Source: Endothia cerciana (taxonomy: Eukaryota > Ascomycota > Sordariomycetes > Diaporthales > Cryphonectriaceae). From it: DNA of 64,000 nucleotides. This document shows positions 24,165 to 35,412 of this stretch, piece after piece (the first letter of the stretch is position 1; each line of letters opens with the position of its first letter). Where the stretch lies: the NCBI GenBank assembly GCA_026119935.1, contig JALRMH010000003.1, positions 1,023,526-1,087,525 on the forward strand, in the 5' to 3' direction. Position numbers and translations under genes: made by a program. The notes beneath the pieces were generated by a model. The model was given only the letters and a program-made list of their open reading frames with translations, was not told the DNA's origin and did not search any database.

Positions 24165-27100
24165 CTTGACTACCCTGGCGAGGTTGTCGAGAATCGGATC
24201 CGAGGTCGAGGGTGGCGATGGTGCTCGTGGGCGAGGCTGACGATCGCCGAGGACGGCTCAAGCTCGAGGCCCGACCCCGCCTCCACGATTAGGCTCTTCG
24301 AGAAGCCCTTATTGTGTGAAACAGAAATCGTCTGAGGTAGAAAACAAAGTACGGTTGATATGAGTTCTAACGATAACTAGATGAGCATGGAAGGTCGCCG
24401 TCATAGGTTCCTGTAGGTAGTTCTGGCTTGCAGCAGCTCCAAAGGCCCTGGAGATGGACAAAGTCCCGGCAGGCAGCTCATGTGTGTGGGCACAATGGGC
24501 CACTGCAGCAACGAACACGTGGGGCGCCCTGCAGACTGCCCAGGTGGATCTGCAGCCTGCTAACCTCAGTTCAATCTCGACTACCAACCTTTCAACTGCT
24601 TTCAGCATCTACTATGGTTATTGTGATGCCATTGTACTTCATTGTCATGAAGTCAAGCTTACTAAGCAAGATGCCACTCAAAGACCCACTTTTGCCTCTC
24701 CTATGCGACTCGACAAGCATCTGGTCCTCGAAAAGGCTTACATAACAATCCGTTGTCCAATGTTCTAGACCTCGGGGGTTCATCAAGTTCAAAACATCCA
24801 GTGAGAGTTACTTCGGGCCCAACATTACAAGGCCTCGGGCATCCAAGTTGCACCTCTCGGCCCGTAATTCAAGGTGCCGACATATTCACCATAGCTAGAT
24901 CTTGGAGGTCCTGTTTCCTCCAAATCCGATTTAAGCAGGCTTCGATGTTGCAAAGCCCAGTGCCGCCCGTGCCGAGCAGGAGTTTCCATTCAAGATAAGT
25001 GCAGGCCAGGCTCGCTCGATCGCGTGTCTATGGGGAGAAGGTACTGGTACTTCTCAGCTGTACCGGTACTTCATACCCGACTTCGGAACAATACACTTAT
25101 AGCATCACCTTCCGGCCTCTACGCTGTGTTTAAGGTTTATCAAAGAGTCACTCGTAGATTCTTCCGTTCTCGGCCGGCCGAGGAGGCAAAACGGCGCCGA
25201 AACGGTGAATTGACGTACAAGAACGCTGTGACTTCCAGCCTCCGTCAACACCTGCTCAAGGCTTGATGGTGGCGGTCTCATTGCCGTATTTGGACCCATC
25301 ATGCTGCCTCTTCATCTCGATGACAAACTTTATCAGCTGCATGACCCAAGGGCGACCCACTAGCCGCTAGGGTCAAACACAAGAACGAATACGCTGGCTA
25401 TCAGACCACAATTCCCGACTACCTAGGCAGCCACCTCGCTGCCCTTGAACGAGCATGGACTACTACTATGTACTCATGGACGCCTAAACAACTTGGTCAA
25501 ACACGTAAGGCACCCGGCCCTCCATCTCGGCAGGGCTGAGTTTCCTAGCCAGAACTCGTCACGGCGATACCAGAGACTGTATGAGCCTAAGTGCTACGGT
25601 GAGGGGCTGATCATGCAACGGCGCATCCGGGGAAGTTCAGGGTTGCATTCCCTATCCTCACCTGCATACGACCACGGTCACGGGAGCCCCTGAAGCCCAA
25701 ACTCCACCACCCGCGTCTACTTCGGGATTTGGGAAGGCTGGGCTTGATGTCGAGCCGAAACCGCAGCAGGGACTTCATGCGCGTGCTTGCGAAAAGTCCT
25801 TGCACGGTGCTATTGCATGGGATAACGGTGGGCCCAGTATCAGCTGGACATCCTCTTTCTGAATTTTCCCTTCTACTCGTGATAATTATCGAATATTTCA
25901 GTTAAACGGGGTGTACGTCTCTCGCCCCTGCCTGCAAGCCGGGTATTGTCCCCATCAAGCATATGGGCCCACACAATATATGCAGTACTGTATGAACGTA
26001 AAGGCCAGGGTTTTCAAGATTCTGCTGAATTCAAGACATTAAGTAAGGTGTGCCTCGTTCGATCTGAAATATCCTAACAGGTACCCATGTGGTCAACAGC
26101 AGATTGCATACACTTCCTTCGGCTGTCTAACGCTGACTAGGCGCATCTCTACAGAATGTCTAGGTTCGCATGTCAAGTAGTGAAACGGGCATAGTAGAAG
26201 AGAGCGATCTACAAGATCGAGTTGCGAAACAGAGATATGAATCGTACCGAAACCACACGCCGATGACCATAAGATCAAGGTGCGGGACTTTCTTAGGGCT
26301 GTTCCAAGGCACAGCTGGAGCAATGAGGCGATCCACTACCGAATTTCGATTCTGAACTCAAATGGTTCCGCATACTGCAGTCCTGTCAAAACAGGATGTA
26401 CATTATTGACGATCAGCACCCCTCACAACCGACAACAAGGGTGGAGAACCTCATTGAAGCTATTCAAAAATAGCCCATCGAACCTCGAGACCTCGAAATT
26501 GCGTTGCATAAGTCACCTGCCAAAGCCATCAACTTAATAGGGCCGTTGACAACCTACTCGAAAAGCCCAGTGCCTCATGTTGTACTGCAACAGCATATCT
26601 AAATCTCTTGGCAGTCTTCGTCGGTTTGTAATGCAAGGTCTGTTTTGTAGTTTCGAGAGCACAGCGCATATATCATATTCCTCTCCTTTGATGATTAAAC
26701 CTAGGTGGCCAAACTTTTAGGTAAATATGTTTCTGGGGACAAACATGCCAGCTGTCGTGTGTCTTAGACGTTATACAACATGAGGTCTTCTATGCATATA
26801 TTTCAGTCTTGGCTGAAGGACAAACAACCCAGGTGGCATTGCTCTCTGCTGCATTGAGATCTTGTCATAGTGACAGCTATGATAGTATTTGGGCATCGCG
26901 AGATGGGCATGGAGGGCTTAACAAAGGTGAATATTGAGGGCTGGCGGGCCTGCTATCGCCTTGTTTGTCCACAAGGAGCATTCTAATCAAGACCAAATCA
27001 TGCAGGGCTTCGTCATTCGGATTCTGCACAACTTGGACTCTGCTACTATGAAGGTGCCAGTTAGTCTCTAGGGGTGATATTCCACTTGAACACTTTGTCG

Positions 27101-29022
27101 ACCTCATCAGCACATCCCGGCATTCTCTTCATGAGTGCCCAGTCCAATGACAATCTAGCTTTGCAAACCATGAGTCTTGCTAGCAATCGAGCATCGAATA
27201 TCGCTTAGCCAGCCTCCTTCATCGACAAAGTCACCTCCATAGTGACAGCATTGTACTTGGAATATCTATGACGAATCCTTATTTAACAATGCGCCAGCAT
27301 GACCAGCCGATAGGTGCCTATCAAGTTCTACAGACGGTGTATTTGACATCCTTTGGTCTACGACAAGTGATATCATGTTATCATAGTGTGAGCTTTGTCT
27401 GTAGAAAGGCCGAGCCGGACGACCCTAGCTGATAGTAGTCTGCAAAGGGCTGGGAGGGACGGGAGGTGGGCCGTCACTAAGTCATGAAAGGCAACTGTCT
27501 CTCCTCTCTAAGCTGTCTAGAATGCGCCTCAAGAGACAACCCGTGTGGGGAACCAAAGATCTCTTATTATCCGAAATATGGCTCATCGGCGTACAGAGAG
27601 GCATGCTCAAAGACATTATCCTTAAAAGAATCATAACCTGCCTCAAATATGAGTGCACAGCTGAAGACAACACAGAGCAACTTGCCCTTGACTGATAGGC
27701 TGGAAAAGTGAAAGATGCAGGCGAAAGAGAACACTCAAATCCCAAAAAGAAATTCTTTTACAGTGCCGCCAGTATTGTTTGTAAAAGAGTGTGTAGAAGC
27801 TTGATTTCTACCAGTCTATCTGAAGGGCTCGAAGAGCCTCTATTCATAATTTAAGGACCTTCGGAGGTCCATCGAATTCAAGCCCTTGAGGACCTCTGAA
27901 GAGGTCCGTATGTCGGTCCTGGTGATATCATCCTCATGTTGAGGACTTGAAGATCCATGGGTTCTGGTCCATTGTTTCCTTGATATGGCCTTACGATTAA
28001 CAGCTGGAGACCTCAAATACCAGGTGATCAGAATGAGAGTTTGGAAATACAGTCTATGATCACAGCATTCTGTTTCATCAACTCTAACTTCAGTGACTGA
28101 TATAACCTTCAGCAACTGCCTTTGTTCTCATTGTGCCTCACGGAACATGCTACACCTAAGTTGTCTATGGTAGGTAGACTGAGACAGTGTCCATCAAATT
28201 GCTGGATGGGTGATTGATGCCTTCCAATCAGCTGACTCTTCCGATGTAATCCAATGCTGAACCCCAGTCGAATGCTTGCTTCACAAATCGTAATGACTCC
28301 ACATGATCTTGATTAACAATGCACAACATGATGCACACGGGAACAGTCATACCCTGCATAGCAAGACGCATATCTCGCTTCAACCACAACTATCGAGAAA
28401 AACTGTAAGATCGCAAGACACTTGAGCAACATTGCAAGCTAAAGGGATGAAATCCTGATCAAAGTATCTATCTGGCGAGTCCACTGACATGCTGCATGTT
28501 TGTAGCTTAGACACATTTGACACATTTGCACCTCTTTACCGTCCTCATGCATGTCCTGCCTGAGATGACTTTGATAGAAGCCTGGCCTCAGGCGTCACGA
28601 ACAAGATCTCAAGCAGCGCACGGAGGCAAGGTGGACATTGAAGAAGGCCAGAGAAGAAAGACTTGTAAGGAGACCCAACAATATATATACGAGCAGCCAA
28701 GCTTAAGACAAGACGGGTTGGTCGGTCCCAAATAAAAAAAATCGTCATAGTTTCTGTCAGGCACCAATAGCCCATTTCCGTACCATTATTGGAAAATTTC
28801 TTTCCAATCTTTTATTATTCATATTTATTTAGCGCTTCTTTGCTGAGATGTGTGGTTCAGTTCAACTAATTAGTTGGTGGGCACAGAACAAGACCCCAAA
28901 GTCTGGCGAGGTCGCTAACCCGATGTGCACCCAGTCTCCACCACACCCACATCAACACGTGAACCACAATTTTTGAATCATTCCAACATAAACTAATCAA
29001 ATTTGGTTGTTCAACACTTCAA
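24165..29022. other. Gene-free, A+T-richer tract
   Basis: Nearly 5 kb with no frame that I recognise. From about 25.8 to 29.0 kb the sequence looks visibly richer in A+T and in stop codons than the housekeeping part, as in relic, RIP-affected fungal repeats, though no transposon domain is readable. It includes two hairpin-forming palindromes at 27855-27870 and 27890-27907. Confidence 0.4.
27855..27907. repeat. Pair of related palindromes
   Basis: GGACCTTCGGAGGTCC (6-bp stem) at 27855-27870 and GGACCTCTGAAGAGGTCC (8-bp stem, 2-base centre) at 27890-27907. They share the GGACCT...AGGTCC arms and are 20 bases apart. Confidence 0.6.
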
Positions 29023-29117
29023 GGGCGCATGGTTTAGTGGTATAATACTCCCTTAGCAACTGGTCAAACTCTGACTCCCGCTGGGAGTGGTCCTGGGTTC
29101 GATTCCCAGTGTGTCCA
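29023..29117 (+). tRNA. tRNA-Ala (AGC) with a 23-nt intron
   Basis: A cloverleaf can be folded by eye: acceptor GGGCGCA with TGTGTCC, containing the G3-U70 wobble pair that is the alanine identity element; a D-arm around GGTTTAGTGGTATAAT; an anticodon stem CTCCC/GGGAG with loop TTAGCA...T giving anticodon AGC; and T-arm CTGGGTTCGATTCCCAG. The discriminator is A. The 23 bases at 29059-29081 between A37 and T38 are a canonical-position tRNA intron; without it the tRNA is 72 nt. A T-run just after the 3' end (TTTT at 29118) serves as Pol III terminator. Confidence 0.9.
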
Positions 29118-29439
29118 TTTTGCCGTTTCGGTTTTTTGTTTACCATTTTCTTTTTTTGCTTTCCGTTTTCCATTTCTGTTTTTCATTTCTTGTTCTCTAT
29201 TTTCAGTTCTTTGCTTTTCATTTGCCCATCCATCCCCTTCCTATCTCTCTTTCCCTTTGCACTTTTTCTATTGTGTGACAGTCCGACATACGAGTGGCTA
29301 CTGGTAGGTGCCTGAATGGTATTATGATTCTTGTCTGCTAGCTGAGTGAATAAAAACAAGAGTCCGATGTGCACTAGCCCTTAAGTACTCCTTAAGCGCA
29401 CCTGAGAAACAAAGCCCTAATGAACTACAGTATATTGGC

Positions 29440-30871
29440 TGTCTGTTAGTGTATAATGTCTGGCTTCATCCGCTTTCAAAATACTCAGGGCCATTTCTCT
29501 GGCGTGCTATTCGACTTCCTTTTCTTTCTTCATTCATCCAGGGACGACTACCGCACGACATCAAGAAGCTGCATGAACAATACAGCGACATTGTCCGCTT
29601 AGCTCCAGATGAGCTATCATTCATTGATCCTGCCGCCTAGAGAGACATCTACCCGAAGAACTTTCTGCACCCTTACGAGTATAAGGATCAGCCACTAGGG
29701 AAGGCTGCATCAAACTTGATAGCATGCACTGAAAAGGAACACGCTCGTTTCCGAAGGATTCTGGCACCGGCGTTCTCAGAGCGATATATAGCAGCACAGG
29801 AACCTTTCGTGAGCTGTTACGTCGACAAGTTAGTTTCGAAGCTGAACGAACGCATCGAGAACTCGTCGAGCCGTGGATTAACTGATATAGACGTCGTGGA
29901 GTGGATCAACTATGTGGCATTCGATATCATTGGAGACTTGGTTTGGGGTTCTTCGTTCGGCTGTCTGGATGGTCTGACAACTCATCCCTGGATTCAGACC
30001 GTCAGTCAATTCAAGGCAGCCACGATAGTTACATTCGCAAAGTTCTATCCATGGCTATACGCAATTCTCATGGCGATCACGCCCTCTTCTGCATTGAACG
30101 AGGTGATGGAGATGTGGCGTATCACTGAACAGAAGGTTCGCGAGCGGATTGCCGCCGGCTCGAACCGGCCCGACATCATCGGCCAGCTCCTGGAGTCTGA
30201 GAAGGATCCTACATCCGAGTCTATGAGCCGCGAAGGAATGGAGGTCAACGCTATGATACTGGTGGCTGGAGGTAGCGAATCAGTCACAACTGTGTTGGCT
30301 GGACTACTCAACTACCTTCTGCGCAATCCGGACGATCTTGCTGCAGTCACAGGCGAAATTAGAACAGCTTTCAGTTCTGGAGACAAGATCGTAGGCCCAA
30401 ATTGAAGCAGCTTCCCATTCTCAACGCAACATTGAACAAGGGTATGAGACTTTGTCCAACGATCCCTGACGCGATGCGCCGCAATGATCCTTCCCCGGGG
30501 GGGGGGGGGGCACTGTTGCTGGTGAAGTGCTCCCTGCAGACACAGTGGTCTCCGTCCCGCCATAGGCCACCTACAGGGCCAAGCGAAACTTTGTCGAGCC
30601 GGAACGCTTCATGCCTGCACGGTGGCTCAGCAACGCGAAGAGCGGCGTGCGAGACGACAAGGCCGCATTCAACCCTTTCTCTCTCGGCCCACACAACTGT
30701 CCTGGGCAAAATTTGGCCTGGCTTGAGCTACGGTTGATCCTGGCGAAATTGTTGTGGACCTTTGATGTGCCTGTTCCGCCAGGAATCGACCTGCCGGTGT
30801 GGGAAAAGCAGGGCATTTGGTGGTTCTGGGATAAGCAACCTACCATTATCCGTCTCACCCGCAGGAGCTGA
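29440..30871 (+). pseudogene. Cytochrome P450 (CYP65-like) pseudogene
   Basis: The reading begins CLLVYNVWLHPLSKYSGPF, without the usual full membrane anchor or a start codon. It continues to DELSFIDPAA, where a TAG (29638-29640) replaces the Trp expected in PxAW-(R/K)DIY, then through ARFRRILAPAFSE and an I-helix-like ILVAGGSESVTT. After GDKI the frame changes, with loss of several residues, to QLPILNATLNKGMRLCP, in which the K-helix Glu of ExxR has become Lys. A run of 14 G at 30497-30510 shifts the frame again to GTVAGEVLPADTVVSVPP-TAG-ATYRAKRNFVEPERF. The heme loop is FNPFSLGPHNCPGQNLAW, retaining the Cys but with His in place of the usual Arg. The overall sequence resembles the trichothecene-type hydroxylase group (CYP65/TRI11-like). 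With two in-frame stops, two frameshifts and a lost ExxR Glu, it is a pseudogene. Confidence 0.85.
30497..30510. repeat. Poly-G tract, 14 bases, inside the P450 pseudogene
   Basis: A run of 14 G coincides with the point where the P450 reading frame shifts between the ExxR region and the heme-binding region. Confidence 0.95.
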
Positions 30872-31194
30872 TGCAGCTTGCAGGTGCATTGTACGACTAT
30901 CAACACGCTTGGGTAGTCAACGGGAACGATTTACCTCAAAGAGAAGCTTGGATGCAATGATCTGCCGTATGTCAGATCTTAAGACGACTTGTTCTCACAA
31001 CCGTGACAATCTGTGGTGTCGCCGTGTCCGATCGTATTGGTTCACCACAGACAAGTCGGCCCGAAGATAGCAAGTTGGGGTGTAACCTGCAGTACAAATG
31101 GTCAGGGATTCCAAATGGTAGCTCTGTGCTATATGACGCCGGGGCCACAACTTATATATACACTTCCAAAACGTATATCAACGCTACTAAAAAC

Positions 31195-31440
31195 CTAGTA
31201 CCTAGTCAAGTCACCGTCCAGACGAACCACCTCTTCATACCTCCTCGGCATACTCTCTATCAGCTTCCATAAAAACGACTCGGGAATAGCTTCCTATGCC
31301 TCCATAACAACCGCTCGTAGAGCTTTACCCTTCAAACGCCCCATAGGGTCTTTTCTATAAATATACTTCTTCATCCAGCGCTATATATTCTTAATCGGGT
31401 CGGGATCTGGGCTTTGAGCAGGCCACCAGATAGTTCTCTC
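31195..31440 (-). mobile_element. Tc1/mariner transposase fragment, stop-ridden
   Basis: The minus-strand translation gives WWPAQSPDPDPIKNI, then TAG, RWMKKYIYRKDPMGRLKGKA, ME-A, TAG, EAIPESFLWKLIESMP and RRYEEVV. The motif W-P-x-Q-S-P-D-x-x-P-I is the last catalytic-Asp block of Tc1-family DDE/D transposases, and the tail matches their C-terminus. Both internal TAGs stand where such proteins carry Trp (NIWRWMK, EAWEAIP), as expected from TGG to TAG, i.e. a C to T change at CpA on the other strand. The upstream part is not readable, so this is a relic rather than an active element. Confidence 0.85.
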
Positions 31441-31699
31441 TACTCATGTAACTTTTTGGAGGGTACAGGAAACCAAGCCGGTTGTCTTAATTTTTATAGA
31501 TAAAAGTACAATCTGTCTGTGCAGAGATAATAACACACGGTTGAGCCCGGGCTCATACCATGCTGTGCAGCGTGGCGTATTGCAGCGATGGAAGACAGAA
31601 GGAGCTGGAGGCCAGCGGGGCTGAATATGTCCTTGTGTAAGGGGGAGCTGCTAACAAGGTCGGTATGCCAACAAATCTTATCACCATCTGGACATGCCA

Positions 31700-33443
31700 T
31701 TATTTCTGTTGGTTCAGCTTCTCGTTCATAGCTACCCTCCAATGTGGTCCCCACGTCTTAAGGGCCCAGATGGCCAGGTTGCTGGTCACAAATGCGAAGA
31801 GGCCGACCATGGTACACATCCAGCCGGTGCCCATAGCGTCGATGAGGGGCTGGGTGGCAACGGTGGCTATGCACGAGAGGATATTCCGCACAAAATTATT
31901 GACAGCGACGCCACTCGACGCACGCTTGGGCGTGAATTCTGTCAGCATGGTGGTAACGACGCTGAATACGAGCATCATGCCGATGCCGAAGATGGAGCTG
32001 GCAACAGCCGCCACGATCCACGGCAGGCCCTTCTGGACGGACCAACCGTACCAAATCATAGCCCCAGGGTACAGAGTCGCCGCCAGCCAGACATTCTCCC
32101 TCATACGATCCTCGGGCAGGTAAACAAGCTTTCCCTCTGCATCATATCGGCCGGCCTTGCGTGCTTCGCGAGCCATGATGAAGTCGACCCACCGCCCGCC
32201 CAATACCGAGGATAGTGCGTAGCCGAGTGTTGGCGCTGTATAGAAGAGTCCAACCTCGAGGACTGTGAAGTTGTAGGGCGGGCGGCCAAAGTCGGCCTGG
32301 ATCGACACGTTAACAATATAGAGAGCCGCGAAGGATATGGCCGCTGAATACACCGATATGAGGATAGGCGGGTGACGGAGCAGCCCCAACGCCTTGAGTG
32401 GGTTGACAAAGCGTTTGAGGATTAGAACAACGTTGCTGCCGTCCCCGTCCTTGGGATCGGCGTTGAGGGACTTACGCTTAGCCAGCGTTTCTGGCAAGCA
32501 GAAGAATATGAGAAGGAACAGGGCACCGCCCCAGATCGAGAGGAACCACAAGGTACTTCGCCAGCCAAGGCCTTGGGTCAGTGCGCCTCCAATGATCGGG
32601 GCAAGGCCGGGGCCACAGAGCGGGCCTAGGTAAAATATGCCCATGGCGAGACCTCGCACTTTTGATTCCCACAAGTCAGCGACAGTGCCAGCGCCCACGG
32701 CTTGCACCGAGGCTGCCGCGCCGCCGCTGAGAGTTCTGAAGACGATGAGCATAGCGATGTTGACACTCACGACACTTATGATCGAGAACACTGCAAACAG
32801 CAAGAACGACACGATATAGATGGTCCGTCGACCCAACACCTCTGAGAATGAAGACCTACACCGGCCGCTTAGCTCATATTGGACCAGTCAAGAAACAGCG
32901 TCTCCAGGTATGACTTACCACCACAGAGGAGTAAACGCCATCGCGGGCATGTAGAAGGCTAGTGATAAATTTGTGACCGTCTGGGTGGTATTTAGGTCAA
33001 TGGACATCTCAGCAAGAGCAGCTGGAAATCTGGTTAATAAGGAGTTGAAAATATGGTCGCATCGGTTTGATTACTTACGATAGAAAATGGAAGAGCCGGT
33101 AGACGACGTGGCGCCAGCCAAGGCGACAATGCATGTCATCATCCACTTCGTGCCATTCCCGTAGCCGTGGAACTACCTCGGCAGGCGGCCGTACGGGCGC
33201 CTCTCCGTTCGGATCTCCGTTAGTTAGGTCGCTTTTCGGCTGGATCTCTTTCTCTTCGTCTCCGTCTAGTGCTGTAGCGTCTCTGACTGAACCTTGACGA
33301 TGGCTTTGGACGCTCCGATCTTCCACAGAGGCAGACTCAGAGCCCCCTGTCTCAGTCGGCTGTGTTCTCTTCTCGGCGTCCATCTGTACTTCGGAGGCTT
33401 TCTCGGCGTACGCACCCTCGACCCCCTCGTTGTTCAGCACCAT
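31700..33443 (-). CDS. MFS transporter, DHA1 (polyamine/drug) type, with one frameshift
   Basis: Exons on the minus strand are 33443-33079, 33021-32919 and 32855-31700, with introns of 57 nt (33022-33078, GTAAGT...TTCCAG) and 63 nt (32856-32918, GTAAGT...GTGTAG). The N-terminal ~95 residues are hydrophilic. TM1 reads TSSTGSSIFY and is spliced to PALAEMSIDLN; next come FSEVLGRRTIY (the motif-A-like loop between TM2 and TM3), LIVFRTLSGGAAASVQAVG, GPLCGPGLAPIIGG (motif C-like) and six more hydrophobic segments to the C-terminus. In the genome, EAPVRPPAEVVPRLREW and the TM1 region KWMMTCIVALAG lie in different frames; removing one base near 33152 joins them as EWTKWMMT. The summed exon length is one base more than a multiple of three. 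So either a recent single-base insertion or an assembly error; downstream from TM1 the gene is intact. About 540 aa if continuous. Confidence 0.82.
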
Positions 33444-34047
33444 GACGCTGGTTATGTGGAGTGAGGGACTAATTTGCCCCGTCAGAGGACCTGTATATGA
33501 AATGAGAAGCTGTTCCGTGACTCGGAAAATGTTGTGCGCAAAGGTAAAATGTTGGACCTTCTGATTATTTGAGATACTACGGCCTGTGAGAAAGTTGAGG
33601 AGGATGCAGAAAGCCACTCCAAAGGGGAATGTCCCGTGTAGAGAAACCCTGCTTGACGGCATCCCTTCTACATAGTACGGACATAAAGCAGTCAAGCTTG
33701 ATTTCGTTCTTTAATTGAATTTTATTTGCTGCTTCGATCACAAGTTACACAGCTCATCGCCACGGGCGTGACGGGAAACGTCTGTTTATCTCCTGCCCAA
33801 TTGGGTATGACTTTTGATCCCCGAAGCCACCCCAGTTGCGCCCCACACAAATGGCACCCCTCTTTTCAGGGTATGGTTGCATCTTATATGGCTGCGATAA
33901 TCTCTCGATGCTATGCTCTCTCCCAAGATGAGGATTTCGATTTTGCTCATGTCCTCAATAACGCGTATTTTCACCACGTGGCCCACATGGCCCACATCGC
34001 ATTCCCATATCACGAGATCAAGCACAACTTCCTTGCGAAACTATAGC

Positions 34048-34785
34048 ATGGCTGGCGGAAACAACTGGATTGGCAGCAACTGGACCAGCGCCATCTACCA
34101 GCACAACCCCCTCTGGACAGCTGTAGATAGCTATACCTTCCCGCACTCGCACCCCGCATCACGCCCTAATTCTAAAGTGCTGGAGGATACGCTGAAGGCG
34201 TCCAGGGCTGCCGGGCTGCCGGATTACAACCTCACGCCGGCGCAAGGCAAGTTCCTCGCACTCCACTGCAGGACATCAGGTGTGACGCACTCGCTCGAGG
34301 TCGGCACACTTGGCGGCTACTCGGCCATCTGGCTGGCGAGTGAGAACCCGCAGCTGCGGCTCACAACAGTCGAGTACAACCCTCGCCATGTCGAGGTGGC
34401 GCGCAAGAACATCAACAACGCGGGGCTGTCAGACCGGATCGAGGTTATCCACGGTGCGGCTATCGTCGTGCTAGACCGCCTACGCGATGAGGTGGAGGCC
34501 GGTACGCGCCCCCAGTACGGATTTGTCTTCATCGACGCCGATAAGGTGAACAACTGGAATTACTTCCAGATGGCCAGGGATATGGTCAAGCCCAACTCCG
34601 TTATCTGCATCGACAACATAGTGCGCGAGGGCCAACTGGCGGACCACACCGACACGGATGCGTACGTCAAAGCGAGTCGGGAGGTGGTGGAGAAGGCTGG
34701 TAAGGAACCCGGTGTCGACTCCGTTGTTATCCAAACAGTGGGCGAGAAGGGATACGATGGTTGGCTGTGGGCTGTTGTTAGCTAA
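34048..34785 (+). CDS. O-methyltransferase, family 3 (CCoAOMT-like)
   Basis: Intronless, 245 aa, apparently intact. After an N-terminal dimerisation-type segment, the SAM-binding motif I is SLEVGTLGGYSAIWLA, then LRLTTVEYNPRHVEVARKNI (motif with the acidic ribose-binding residue) and RPQYGFVFIDADKVNNWNYF, whose DADK Asp is the metal-binding/catalytic position of this family, followed by NSVICIDNIVREG. The C-terminus ends GYDGWLWAVVS, close to the GYDGFLIARV-type ending of the family. It methylates hydroxyl groups of small acceptors in general; the substrate is unknown. It lies just beyond the divergent MFS gene (605 bp between start codons). The ATG at 34048 was chosen over an upstream in-frame start because the family begins shortly before this position. 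Confidence 0.9.
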   Translation: MAGGNNWIGSNWTSAIYQHNPLWTAVDSYTFPHSHPASRPNSKVLEDTLKASRAAGLPDYNLTPAQGKFLALHCRTSGVTHSLEVGTLGGYSAIWLASENPQLRLTTVEYNPRHVEVARKNINNAGLSDRIEVIHGAAIVVLDRLRDEVEAGTRPQYGFVFIDADKVNNWNYFQMARDMVKPNSVICIDNIVREGQLADHTDTDAYVKASREVVEKAGKEPGVDSVVIQTVGEKGYDGWLWAVVS

Positions 34786-35412
34786 GCAGCGAAGCGGCCC
34801 GCATTGATAGCTATAATGGTAGATATTTACAAATACAGATTAAACCCTAATTTTGTAACTTCCACATGAAAGAACACTTTGTATTCATATCTGTGACTGA
34901 CAGAAGACAGATTCTTTCGGGAAAAAGCGATCGCCAGTGCTCGAATACCGGCTGTACCTATATTTTCCCCCACACACCCCCCAGTTTGTAGGGAAACATC
35001 CATTCCGGAGAAACTGATCTAATACCTGTGAACAACAAGTCCCTCTGCCCTTCGTGGGCGGTCAATCTTGTTTAACGGCATCTATAACGTCAAGTTCGGA
35101 CACGGGACCTCTTTGCGTCCAAGGTCGGTCGGTGGTAAGGATATCAGGTCAACAGCACAGGTTCACTTAGAGCAGATCCCAACGTAGCACAGGGTAGCGT
35201 AGCGCGCTGCTACTGAGCGAACCGGGTTCATAACTGTGAGGAAGAAGAGGCTTCGTGAGCAAAGAATTGGATTGTCTAGAAAAGAAGACATCTAACGTAG
35301 GAGCATGAAAAGAGTGGTTTAAGTAGCTCATAGTATTCCGGGTTAGGGTCTGTGAGCGCTATTCCCCACGGATTCGTCTAAACCATCATGAACTAAGGTA
35401 GTATTATCCAAC
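34786..35412. other. Spacer, nothing recognised
   Basis: Intergenic DNA between the methyltransferase and the SnoaL-like gene, both of which end here. Confidence 0.4.
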
